Origin: Aphelocoma coerulescens
Lineage: Eukaryota > Chordata > Aves > Passeriformes > Corvidae
Length of the DNA: 64,000 nt
Assembly (NCBI RefSeq): GCF_041296385.1
Contig: NC_091013.1
Coordinates: forward strand, 8,570,001 to 8,634,000
Direction of reading: 5' to 3'
Shown here: positions 12,448-22,500 of the stretch, piece by piece
How the letters are laid out: every line of letters begins with the position of its first letter
How positions within the stretch are numbered: position 1 is the first letter of the stretch
Notes under the pieces: generated by a model
What the model saw: only the letters and a program-made list of their open reading frames with translations
Database searches by the model: none
What the model was told of the DNA's origin: nothing
Program-made: the position numbers and the translations under genes

Positions 12448-12502
12448 GACTTTCTGTGTGTGACCTTGGCCCAGTCAGCTTCTCTGTGCCTCAACTTTAG
12501 AG
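12448..12502 (+). mobile_element. Relic of a MIR-type SINE core
   Basis: The stretch reads TGTGTGACCTTGGCCCAGTC followed by a CTTCTCTGTGCCTCA-like segment. This matches the well-known MIR core (TGACCTTGGGCAAGTCAC, then TCTGTGCCTCAGTTT) on the + strand. MIR is an ancient amniote SINE, so a diverged fragment in an intron is plausible. Borders are approximate. Confidence 0.5.
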
Positions 12503-12607
12503 GTATTGAAGGTATTCTTTCAGCATTATCTTTCTGTGAAAAAGAATTTAGAGTGAAATAAGAAAATAAACCCCCTAAAGCATGATGAAAGAGAATAATG
12601 AAGAGAT

Positions 12608-12660
12608 TATATATATATATATATATATATACACAATGCATATATATACACATATATGTG
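12608..12660. repeat. TA/CATATA microsatellite
   Basis: An uninterrupted TA run (about 12608-12631) is followed by mixed ACACA and TATATACACATATATG sequence. It sits inside the long RPGR intron. Confidence 0.9.
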
Positions 12661-14256
12661 CTTTAATTAGTAGCCTAAATTCTTAGATTGTTAAATTCTT
12701 CAGGCATAATTTTTAAGGGTCAGATGAGCCATCTTTTAAAGCAAAAGCATATCTGTGGTATGACATTCTCAGATCATTCCCTACCATTGGTAAAATCTCC
12801 AAAACATGCCTATAAGTGGGCAAGCAGAATTAACAGTAATAGAACTGTGCTGTCAGAGTTATGATGCAAAATGTGCTATTTTAGGAGTTGAACAGGTGAG
12901 GTGACAGCCAGAGACAGCTGTGAAAAGCTGCAAATGCAATAAATGGAAACGGGGTCAGTCTGGGAAGCTGTTCAGTTAAACAACAGTTGGTGTCTTCCTT
13001 GGAGCAAAAGGAGTGTCTCTCTCCTCCTGCTTTATTATTTTGGATGAGGAGCATGGCTCAGCTGCTGAAATAAATTTATCTAGTGTGATTTTAGGTGCTG
13101 TAGGCTGTGAGCTGGGGTCCAGAATGATGCAGGTCTCCATAAGTCCCCTGTAAGGATGTCCCAGGATATTCCTGGGATATGTGAGTCATGCTTAGCAAAT
13201 CCACCAAAGATCCCTCTGATCCAAACTCTAGAAACATTCATTGGTGGTCTCCTTCTGACCAGCAAGCTACCTTCTAATGACCATGAGCACAGTTGTGGAG
13301 CCAACAGGCCAAACTCCAAAGAAGTAAGAGGGAGTAAGGAAAACATTAAAAGAAGATAGGACACAACGTTTGGACACAGGTGTAGGAAGGAGTTCAGTGT
13401 AAGCCTCATTCTTCTCCCACACTTCCAAAAGAGTGTGCAGGTACTTCCCACCAGTTACCATCGTGACATTGGCTGCAGTGGAACAGAAATGTTCTCCCTC
13501 TGGGCAATGATGACACTTCACTTGATTTGACCTTGGAAGTCCTTGCTTTAGGCCCTTATATTTCTGCAATGGGAAGGACACTGTTCCTTACTTAACTGTT
13601 GTATTTTATGCTGTTGTAAGTACATAATGGCATAATAATGACAGTCTGATTGAAGTGAGTAAGAAGGATATAATTGGTTCATTTTTCTACACATTTTACA
13701 AAAATAACATTTGTGCCTTTATTTTATAATGCCCTTGGCCATTTTATTTTACTATATTGATGTTTTATCTTAGGCTGAAAATAACTTAAATTCAAATTAT
13801 AATGTTTGTATTGAATCACATGAATCAAAACACTGTATCAGGCATTTCTTCATTAATTTTCTTGGGAAATAGATTTGAATTATTTTTTTCAGTGTTGGAA
13901 TTACTACTGCTTGCACCAATTATGCTCATTTCAAACATGCAAAAGAAATATTTTCTTTCCAAAAAAAAGTTTGTTTTCATTGTTTTTCCTTTAAGGAGTC
14001 ACATGTTGGCAAAGCATAAATCAGCTGCACTCCTAATGTTCCCTGGAGGTCAGTTTTTTAAAAATATATTAAAATTAGCAAACCTTGATTGAGGTCTCCT
14101 GTGTTTGTCCTTATTCTATCTACTCCTTAGAACCTTTCCTTTTGAGTTTTCTTGATCTTAGTCAAATTCTGATGTGGGATGAACTGGTGTAGGATGAGGA
14201 TCATGACCATTGTACAGCTTGAGTTTCAAAATTATGTTTTGGCAATTTTGTCCAAG

Positions 14257-14523
14257 GAACAAAACTTGTCTGGAGATGAAGAAATAGATGATGATGAGGA
14301 AGAAGTAGAAGAAGAAGTAGAAGAAGAAGTAGAAGAAGAAGTAGTAGAAGAAGAAGTAGAAGAAGAAATAGAAGAAGTAGAAGGAAAAGAAGAAAGAGAA
14401 GGAGATGAAGGAGGAGAAGGAACAGAGAAAGAAGAGGACAAAAAGGAAAAAAATGAAAAAGAAAAGCATAGTAAAACACCTGAGGGAGAGAAAAGCAGTA
14501 GTAGCACTGTGGAAACTGGAGAG
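14257..14523 (+). CDS. RPGR: RPGR constitutive isoform, exon 16 (acidic tail)
   Basis: This exon belongs to the prenylated constitutive RPGR isoform. The acceptor AG is at 14255-14256 after a T-rich stretch and the donor GTAAAA starts at 14524. Both borders are phase 0, and the 89 codons join in frame to the following exons. The product starts EQNLSGDEEIDDDEEE, then has about 30 residues of EEEV-type repeat, then a Lys/Glu mixture and a Ser-rich end. The acidic Lys/Glu character agrees with the region after the RCC1 propeller in other RPGR proteins. The human isoform also changes exon here in phase 0 (c.1905/1906), which supports this border. A second AG at 14274-14275 is possible but would need a phase-1 partner. 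Confidence 0.8.
14281..14385 (+). repeat. Coding microsatellite of GAAGAAGTA type in exon 16
   Basis: Imperfect repeats of GAA GAA GTA GAA GAA GAA encode EEEVEEEV. The array lies inside RPGR exon 16 and is likely to vary in length between individuals. It is separate from the ORF15 purine tract, so both RPGR isoforms carry a repeat-encoded acidic region. Confidence 0.9.
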
Positions 14524-14743
14524 GTAAAAGCATTTACTTCTATTAAGTTACTGGTCTCTGAAAGGATTTGGTTCTGTAACTAACTTCAGTTTGATACATG
14601 TGTAGCTATCCTGTAAATGCAAAGTTGTTGTTTGGGGTGGTTTTGTTAGAGGGAGAAACACATGTAGGTGTTAATAGTTAAACATCTGTTTTTTTAAACA
14701 ATTTTGAAAGAGGGTTTTTGTTTTTTTTTTTTTTGGTCTATAG
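14524..14743 (+). other. RPGR: RPGR intron 16
   Basis: A short intron of 220 bases. It ends in a long T-run (about 14718-14735) before the acceptor TAG at 14741-14743. Nothing else is visible in it. Confidence 0.8.
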
Positions 14744-14783
14744 ACAGAGGAGACTACTCAGGAAGAGACCATCGTTCAGCAGG
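14744..14783 (+). CDS. RPGR: RPGR constitutive isoform, exon 17
   Basis: A 40-nt exon between a strong T-tract acceptor (TATAG) and a GTAAGA donor at 14784. It enters in phase 0, encodes TEETTQEETIVQQ and ends with the first base of a codon (phase 1), which the next exon completes as Gly-to-Glu (G+AG = GAG). The border phases fit both neighbours, which supports an exon this small. It is hydrophilic and acidic like its surroundings; no domain is assignable. Confidence 0.8.
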
Positions 14784-16066
14784 GTAAGAATACAGTTCCT
14801 AAGAACTGGACATCCTGAAGACAAATAAAACTTTTTTAAACAATAGTTTACAAATAGTGGACAGCACAGTTCTTGTTGGTAGTTGGCAAAGCAGTTCTTG
14901 AGAGTCGATGAAATTTGAGAGGCAAATCCCCATTATTAATTGTGAATGATTTGAAAGAAATAAATACTTTTCCCAGTCATGTATTGGAGGAAGTCCATGA
15001 GAAGGACTTAGCAGGACTGCATCTTCAGGACTGCATCTTACTAAGAGCAGTTCTGGTTGTGCAGTGCCAAAGTCACGGAAATTTTATTATCTCTCAGCCA
15101 ACTTCTTTAGGTACCCTGTGCCTCACTTCAATCAAGAAGCTTCTCAGAATTCTTCCTCATTTTTTTCAGCTGACATTTCCTCATTCCATTCACAAAGAGA
15201 TTATTTTAGGTGAAATGTGTGATAATGTGAATGCTGTTCAGGATGCTGAAGGTGTAAACCTAGATGCTCCTTGTAGTTTTGATGGCAGTTTATGAGAACT
15301 GTCTATTCCTGTAGAAAAGCTGGGGAACATGAAAATGGGTGCCCTATGTGTGTAGGACTTCTTTTATTTTAGACATTTTGAAGTAATCTAGAATTGTTTT
15401 CTTGACAGAAAATAACAAGTGTGGTATAAAACAGACCACTGCCTTTATAATGAAGAAGCTATGCCATTTATTTTCAATATTATAATGGAAATAGCTTGTA
15501 CAGAAGGATGCTTAAATATTTTTCCATTATCCAGTGATCTGGAAGTTTTGATATTAAGTTCTAAATTTATATGATTCATACAGGGAGTAGAGGAAAATTT
15601 AAACACAGGAACATCAACTGAGATGGAAAGTTTTTCCTTTCCCAGAATTGTTTCTATGGAATAAAGTTCATGTTGAACCGTAACTCCTGCCCTAAAGTCA
15701 GCTTTCCCAAATTAGAATATACTTTCAAATAAGTGTGCAAGACATTGTCTTCTGTCATCAAGAGGAAACTGTGAGTGTCAAGTGAAAATATTTTATATAT
15801 TGTCACTGCTGTAAGTGTTCTGTTCTTGAAAATCGAGCATGTGGAGAGTAATATCAGGGCATTATATGGAGGGATTAAAAAATACAAATAGTCTTGTCGG
15901 GCTGGGCATCAAGTTACACTGAATATTCTGATTGCTTTTTCAGTTTTATTTAGTGACTTCTACTTCAAAAATAATTTGAAGAACAATTGTTTTCTGTTTT
16001 TCTGTGATATTTTTCTGATTTGCACGAATCAGAAGAAAGTTAATATAAACGTTTATATTATTGTAG
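14784..16066 (+). other. RPGR: RPGR intron 17
   Basis: AT-rich intron. It contains a small direct repeat (AGGACTGCATCTT twice, about 15014-15040). An open frame at 14915-15295 lacks any recognisable feature and I treat it as chance. No mobile element was recognised. Confidence 0.7.
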
Positions 16067-16155
16067 AGAAGGAAAGCACTGACAATCACACTGTGAGCAA
16101 TTCTTCGGAGAACACTGATGACCAAAAAACTGGAGGAATTGTGGGGAAAAAAAAG
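16067..16155 (+). CDS. RPGR: RPGR constitutive isoform, exon 18
   Basis: An 89-nt exon. The acceptor is TTGTAG at 16061-16066 and the donor GTTTGT starts at 16156, a weaker match than its neighbours. It enters in phase 1 and leaves in phase 0. After completing the split Glu codon it encodes KESTDNHTVSNSSENTDD, then a short stretch ending GKKK. Ser/Asn/Asp/Lys-rich and presumably disordered. The frame continues directly into the terminal exon. Confidence 0.78.
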
Positions 16156-17133
16156 GTTTGTGTCCTGATGTTTCTTTCTAGCTTTTCCAGTGAACAAGAA
16201 GGCAGCGGGGAGTTACCAAAGTAAGTCAAGGTATCAACCTACGTGATCTGCATAGATAATTAAACTGCTGAGAAACCTGTTCCTTCTGTTTAAGACTTGA
16301 TTTTATTTTTGAAAGAATAACTTAAAATTGTCCAAATAAAAGAAATTAGATAATGCCCATTATCACCTCATGATGGCATGTCCATGAAAGAGAGATTGTT
16401 TATCACCTCACGTACTGGTGAGGTGAAAACTTAGGACTTGATTCCTTGATTCCTATGGGAAACTATCTAAAAATATTGCCCCCTCCCTCTAAATTATCTC
16501 TGAAAGCAGCAGCTGAGCTGGTTGATGTTGCAACTCCTTCTGACATGCACTGATTTTGTGATCATATATATCTCTCTATATAGGTGTATGAGCATGTTGA
16601 GAAGTACCTGATATGGAATTTCTTACAGGTTTAGGATCCAGAGGCTCCTGCAGAGGCTGCTGAGTTTCCTGTTGAACAAAGACCCTAAGCTCCAGTTAAC
16701 TTTGAGCACGTGTGTGGTCTCACTGAGCACAAGCCCTGTCATTAATGGCAGTACACACGTTTATCAGTAAGCACTTACTGCTCTGGGGCTTTATTTTCGG
16801 ACCTTGCCTCAGGCTCTGATCTGAAAGAAACCCAAATTAAATGCACCACTTGTAGCATTTTGCACAAATTGTACAGTGTCTAATTTGACAAAAATGCAGT
16901 CACTTTAACGTTTCTGATTCCCATGTGCTATTTTGCCACATTTCAAATATTGCAAATGTTTCTCATTAATATTTTTAGTCATTTTGTTTAGAAAAAATAT
17001 ATTTATTTTACCAAGGAGAAATTTGCCAACTTCATTGACCTTGGTACATACAAAGGGGTTTGTAGGTTTTTTATCTTGAATTTCACTGCTAACTGTTTCA
17101 GTCAATATAATTTACCTGGTTTTTTCACTTCAG
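16156..17133 (+). other. RPGR: RPGR intron 18
   Basis: AT-rich intron ending in a TTTTTTCACTTCAG acceptor. I see no repeat or coding sequence in it. Confidence 0.75.
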
Positions 17134-17355
17134 TTTTCCCTGTTTAAGCGAAAGCCACTGACAGGCCAGAAGAATGTATGTAGCAGAAAGGAAGACAGCT
17201 CTGAAAAGCCATTGCAGAGTGAAGAAAAAGAAAAGGAAGATTTATCTGCTGAAGACAGTAAGGATGAAAATCAGAATAATACACTGGAGAATTCCAGTGA
17301 AACTGTGACTATTCAGGACAGAAGGATCAAAGTTAATACATGTATATTGCTCTAA
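17134..17355 (+). CDS. RPGR: RPGR constitutive isoform, terminal exon 19 with CaaX box
   Basis: A terminal exon of 73 codons plus TAA (17353-17355), entering in phase 0 after a TTCAG acceptor. It begins FSLFKRKPLTGQK, continues through a Lys/Glu-rich part and ends RRIKVNTCILL. The final four residues, C-I-L-L, form a CaaX prenylation box. Human RPGR 1-19 ends C-T-I-L and is geranylgeranylated, which lets PDE6D deliver it to cilia. Leu in the last position favours geranylgeranyl transfer by GGTase-I. Together with exons 16-18 the tail is 205 residues, close to about 180 in human. The RCC1-like domain that binds RPGRIP1 and PDE6D is outside the window. Confidence 0.88.
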   Translation, partial: FSLFKRKPLTGQKNVCSRKEDSSEKPLQSEEKEKEDLSAEDSKDENQNNTLENSSETVTIQDRRIKVNTCILL

Positions 17356-18277
17356 CACTGTTATAATATGTGAGAATGTGACAGTCTTAAAGCACATCGT
17401 GCAATTTTTACTTGAAAACAGTTATGACTCAAGATGTTGATGGCTGCTTTTTTTGATTGATTCGATTGCTGTAATTTTAAATAGGCAGATGATTTTCTTG
17501 GTATTTATTGGTAATTTTAATAGTTCAAAATGATATGCTTAACAGCACCTTTCTGGAGTTCTGTGGCCTTACCTGTTGGTGTTCTAAAGCAAAATATGGG
17601 GGTTTTATATGTGAAAAGTTGAACATGGGCATTTAATGGATTTTTGCTAAATAATTTTATTCTGTTTCAGTCTACAGAGTACCACTTTCAGCATGATACT
17701 CTTGCAAAATTATAATATTTGATGTAACATTCTATTTGGTTTAACAACCTAGTTAAGAATATTGAGGGTACTCAGTTACTTATAAATATATATGTTTCTT
17801 CCTGTTTTGACATAGAAAAAATAGCAGTAAAATTTTCAATTTAACATGTAGGCCATTATGGAAGAGGTTACTTGAGTATGTGCCTAATTTCATGTGTGGC
17901 AGCAGTCCCAGTGGAAACAGTGCCTAAGAGCAGTGTAAGTAGAGAAGTATCCTGCCAGACTGGGACAGGGAGAAAGATTTTATTTCTGAGAGGTGCTGAA
18001 AACCTTTGCTCCTGCTGAAATTGGCATAAGCTGATGGGCCTCTCTCCTCATTGAATCAGGCCCAGTGAAAACTGGACACCCTCACTGTTGTTTCACTTGG
18101 ATTCTAATCCTATATTCTCTGAACATCCACGCCTTGATGAGTCTCCAGTGAAGCTTTTCTTACAGGAAAATAATGCAACCAGAGTTACTGTGGCACATGT
18201 TGGTATGACAAACTGATTATTATGGGTAAATATTCATGTTCTCTCAGGCAGACTGGCTTTTCTTCACATGGACATGG
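17356..18277 (+). other. RPGR 3' UTR and downstream sequence
   Basis: AT-rich sequence following the RPGR stop. I find no AATAAA or ATTAAA in the first 500 bases. Weaker variants occur (TATAAA near 17781, AGTAAA near 17826), so the 3' end is uncertain. No gene is seen. Confidence 0.55.
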
Positions 18278-18909
18278 TGCTGGTTTGGCTAAATTTAGAA
18301 ATATATCCTCTGAGAGAAGGCAGGTTACAAACCACTGCTCCCCTACCAGGTTCGGGAAAAAAAACCTTTTTCCTCGAAGGAAAGTGAAAGAGATAAAAAC
18401 TATTTATTTAAAGAACACACAGGAAAAGGATAATAATGCTAAATAATACAATCTCTCACTGTGGTGAAAAAAACCTGGGAGAATGTTAGAGTCCTCCCTT
18501 TGGTCCTTCTCCTTCGAGCTGGGATGGGGTGGGCCCCCTCCTCCAGGGGCCAGGGCCCTCGGTGGAGAACAGTCCCGACATGTGTTCTGATATTGAAAAC
18601 AATCCAGCAGAGAAAGGGAAAAATCCGAAATTCCAGAAAAAAAACAAAGTTCAGCTCTCCAGAGGAGAAAAAAACCTGAAAGCTGGCTGAACAAGCAAGC
18701 AGGGTGCTTCTCCACTCCTCTCCCCCAGCAGCAGAATGCAGAAGCCAAAAAATCCACCGAGAACGAGAGTGTGTTATCTCTGTCTGTGTCCTTGAGGTTT
18801 TTTTTTTTCTCTCCACTCAGGCTCAGTTTAAAAGCACAGAATGGTATATATACTAATTTCTGTGCATAGTGCAGTGATAGGGAATACAATATCAAGTCAC
18901 CCCAAGACA
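18278..18909 (-). mobile_element. Solo LTR-like element, antisense (endogenous retrovirus type)
   Basis: Read on the - strand, the block starts TGTCTTGGGGTGACTTG, has a TATATATAC box (about 18843-18853) and an AATAAA poly(A) hexamer (complement of 18403-18408), and ends with AGCCAAACCAGCA. It is thus bounded by TG and CA like a retroviral LTR. It contains short A-runs and a GC-rich middle unlike the flanks. I found no matching target-site duplication and no gag, pol or env reading frame, so it is at most a solo, decayed LTR. Family assignment needs a repeat library. Confidence 0.5.
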
Positions 18910-18963
18910 GAACTTAGCAGGAGGAGCCAAAAATCAGTACAAATAAAAACTGCTTAACACCAC

Positions 18964-19500
18964 TGTAGCATTAAGAAGTAGGAATTCTTTATTCAGCCGG
19001 ATGCATGAGGGGATCTCCCCTCCAAAATATCGTGCAGGCTGAGTGCAGAAAAAGCTCCTGTTTTTATACAGTACTTTACACACAGAGTCATTGATTATTT
19101 CAGAATAAACATACACATGATAAATAATTTCCCTGAAATCATTAATATATTTTCCCTCCCCTTTGCATGTGTTCTTCTGTCCTGGAGGTCGCTTTGATGT
19201 TCCCTGGTGGTCGATGACCCCAAAGGGATCCCTGACCACCCAGTGACCTGGTAAAGGTTGGCACAACTGGGCTGGTTATTTTCCAGTCCTTCCTTCACTT
19301 CTTCCGAGTTTCAGAGTTGCTTAAATTTTATGTAATTGGTCAGAAGTGTCCAGAGTTGATTTCATCCTAGGAGTTGGTTCACCTGAATGCTTTGTCCTTG
19401 TAGTATGGCAGGTGCCCAGATTGTTTCACAGGGCCTCCTCTGTGCTACCATAATCATCCCTGAAAACCTGGATGCTTGGGTTGTTCTTTGCCAGAGTTGA
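18964..19500 (-). mobile_element. Second LTR-like element, antisense
   Basis: On the - strand a TATAAAAA box (complement of about 19061-19068) is followed about 70 bases later by AATAAA (complement of 18988-18993). The element then ends in TTAATGCTACA at 18964. This spacing of TATA box and poly(A) signal is the classical U3-R layout of a retroviral LTR. The U3 part runs to the right and its outer border is not clear; 19500 is an estimate. No internal retroviral genes are present. It sits about 50 bases from the first LTR-like block and differs from it in sequence. Confidence 0.55.
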
Positions 19501-22500
19501 TTAGGATCCTTTCATTTCTTTTATTTTTCTTTGGGCTACTCCTGGGTTTTGCAGTGAACCTGACATGAGGAGGTTTTTTTTCTCCATTATATTTACATAT
19601 TTTCTTCTTTTTCTGAATGCACATGTGGTTTCTGTTCTACTTGGATACTGTTGAGAAGAGTAAATTGGAAAAGGAGAAATAAAGTAAATGGCGTCCTCAT
19701 TAATTTAAATAAGCTTTAGTTATTTTTTAAGGGGAGATCAGTCACAGAAATTGTTCCTGTAATTTTTTTAAGGTGAACTAATTTTGTGAGAAATGTTCCT
19801 TTAAAATGGGAATTACCCTCCAATCTAATGCTATAGAAATTTTTGTAATGGACTGTAAACTGCTGTATGTCTGAGCAGTTTCAGGGACTGGTACATTTAT
19901 CTTGTCCACACACTTTGCTCAGCAAGAAGCAGAAACATATTAATCCATTCCAATGTCTTTTTTACATGTCTTCATTTTTAATAAAAAAAGATTAAACAAA
20001 TAATTTACATGTGCATGTGTATTAATTTATCGTTTTTTTTCACAAGTTCACAATTCTTATGATAAAAATGTGAAGATGTTTTATTACTGAAATGTTTTCA
20101 TAAACATAAGTAGCAAAAAATTATAGAAGCATTTTTAGTACATCTTTCTCTGTTTTTTTTCTTACTTTCCCAAAGATTAAGTGCATCAACTTAACACTTT
20201 ATTTCTCATTTTTATAGTCCTGCCATACAACTGAGACTGTGCTTTAGAATTGTTGGTTTTCTAAAGTTTCACCGCTGAACCTATCACTAGGTGGAGTTTG
20301 TGCTCTTCAAAGGTGTAACCAGCCTCTGCAGCCAGAAATTCTCCTTCTCATGGCCCCTGAAAGAAGTTAAAGATACTCATTCTGTATCAAATTTTCTGTT
20401 TCAAAGTTTTCAGAAAACCTTATGTTTTCTGGCTTTTGGCATTAAAGTGCTCTGATACCTCAGCGTATTTATATAGTGTATTTTGAAAGTTTTAGACTAT
20501 GTGTATTTCTAAAAATATAAAGATAAAAAAATACAATTACTCATTTATTTCTCAGTGTCTACATAGATGGACAGTGGTCAAATTCTGTTACATAAGTGTA
20601 AGTCTAGATATACATGTTCCACCTAAATTGAAGTGCTATTAGTGCATACACAGATACACATGCATGTACACTGATACACATAAGTGTGTATTTATATACA
20701 AAGATACATGCTTATATATAGATATATGTGTGTATGTGTGTATGCCTATGGATGATCCAACGTGTGCCTGACCTCCTGAAATTTCCATTTAATCCATATA
20801 TTTACAAATGCAAGTTTACTGGTTTCCAGAAGTACAGGATTCCTTTATGCAGCTGCTGGTCCTTTGCAAGTTTGTGGTGATTGAAACAGAAAAGGAGAGA
20901 ACACGCTGTTTAGACACTGCTTTATATGCCCAAAGTTAATAATCGTAATCATAATTATAATTTTATGCCACTTTTTCCTTTTTCTTCCAGGAATTACTTG
21001 TCCAGTATGCAAAATACATCCAGTCCTTGTCCCTGAGGAATACTTTAAGTCATGCTGTTGATGTTAGAATAGTGGAAGTAAACTGAATTCATATCATGAG
21101 GGTAAAACACTGTAAGTCCTGATAATCAAGAATACAGAAGCTAATCTTGCATGACTATTGATAGACTGAGTACAGGTTTATTTAAAACATACTCATGTAC
21201 ACCAGCTACTTTATCTCTTTAAAATATAAATGTGAATATAAATATACTATCTCTAAATTCCCTCACAGCGCTTTTAGGAGCTATATTATTTATACTCCTC
21301 ATTACTTAGAGGAGTTTACAACATTTTCACACCCTGTTATGTCTAAATTCCTTTAAGGACCTAAATAGTGTTTTGATTAAGTGTAATGAGACCACCATCA
21401 GTGGTGAGAACTGGAGATATTAATGCTTTGGTAGTAAGTCTGCTTTGCTCAGTATCTTATACTGATGAGCTCTCAAAGTTCACACCTATTTGCTTTTTAA
21501 GACTGTTTTGGAATTACAATTTATTCATGCTATGTAATTACCACTTTCTTTTTCAGGACCAGATTGTAATGACTCAGCAAAAGCCTTGCAAAATCTAAAT
21601 CTGGCTAAACTGCAGTTCTTTCATTTGTACACAAAGAAGTCTTTTATTTTCGAGACCATTCTCATTTAATGTCAAAACAGTTTAGACACATTTGTTTCCA
21701 ATCACAGTCATCAAAAACTGAAGATATTTTAACAGTTAGAATTTTAAGGGATGTTAACAGCACTAAAAAAAACCAAAACAACAGAGATTTTGGTCTTCAT
21801 TACATCTATTAAACATGAAACCCTGTATCTGCTGTTTTACCACATACTGATGCATCAGTCAGTGTCTAAATGGGAATGCAATATTGTCTTCCCCCCAAAA
21901 TTCTCTGTTTTGCTGGCTGCCTAAGACACACACAGCCCCTGCCAGATGGAATGGAAAAGGGCAACTGGTGTTCTCCAAGGCTTGCTACATATGTGCACCA
22001 CGTATGTGCTTCCTGTGTGCCTGACCCAGACTCCCACGTTGAAATTTTCCACTCCAAGGGTTTTAGTAGTGGGAAAATTGAGAGAAAGTTACTCTCAGCA
22101 CCTCCTTTGTGCCATTGCTGGGAGAAACGGCATGAGACCACCTTTAACTGGGAAGAGCCAAGGCGTAGGGAGCAGGTAAGTGCTCCCTAAGAGGTGGGAC
22201 ACTCAGCCAGAGAGTGCTGCCCTGAAGAACATTTCATTTCCCTAAAATACACTATTTTTACAGTCAGGGCAGTATCTTCTTTTACGTTTTTGACAAGGAG
22301 TGTGCCATTGAGGTTTAGGTGTGACCTAGGAAAGAAAGTTATTAGGATATAACTTCAGTTCATTAATTCACACAAGAAACTGTGTGATCATCATCTCTGT
22401 TATTTATGCTTCTAGAACAAGAATTTCCATTGGTGTACATCTTCCTGACATTTTTAGCCAACGCTGTCCTCTTGTAGGCTGGCCTCTAGTGTTTCTTTCC

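Larger units (their letters stand above)
3339..14256 (+). other. RPGR: ORF15 3' UTR, then the long RPGR intron before exon 16
   Basis: The first part must be the 3' UTR of the ORF15 isoform. Candidate poly(A) signals are ATTAAA at 3610-3615 and AATAAA at 4681-4686. The rest is AT-rich intron sequence for the constitutive isoform. I find no convincing coding exon; open frames at 6514-6894, 10746-11180 and 13080-13581 look like chance. The only repeats I recognise are a MIR-type relic near 12450-12500 and a TA microsatellite near 12608-12660. Confidence 0.6.

Noticed and set aside
14915..15295. 126-codon open frame between RPGR exons 17 and 18
   Set aside because: No ATG-based start, no known family and no acidic RPGR-like composition. 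The exon phases across this intron already join without it.
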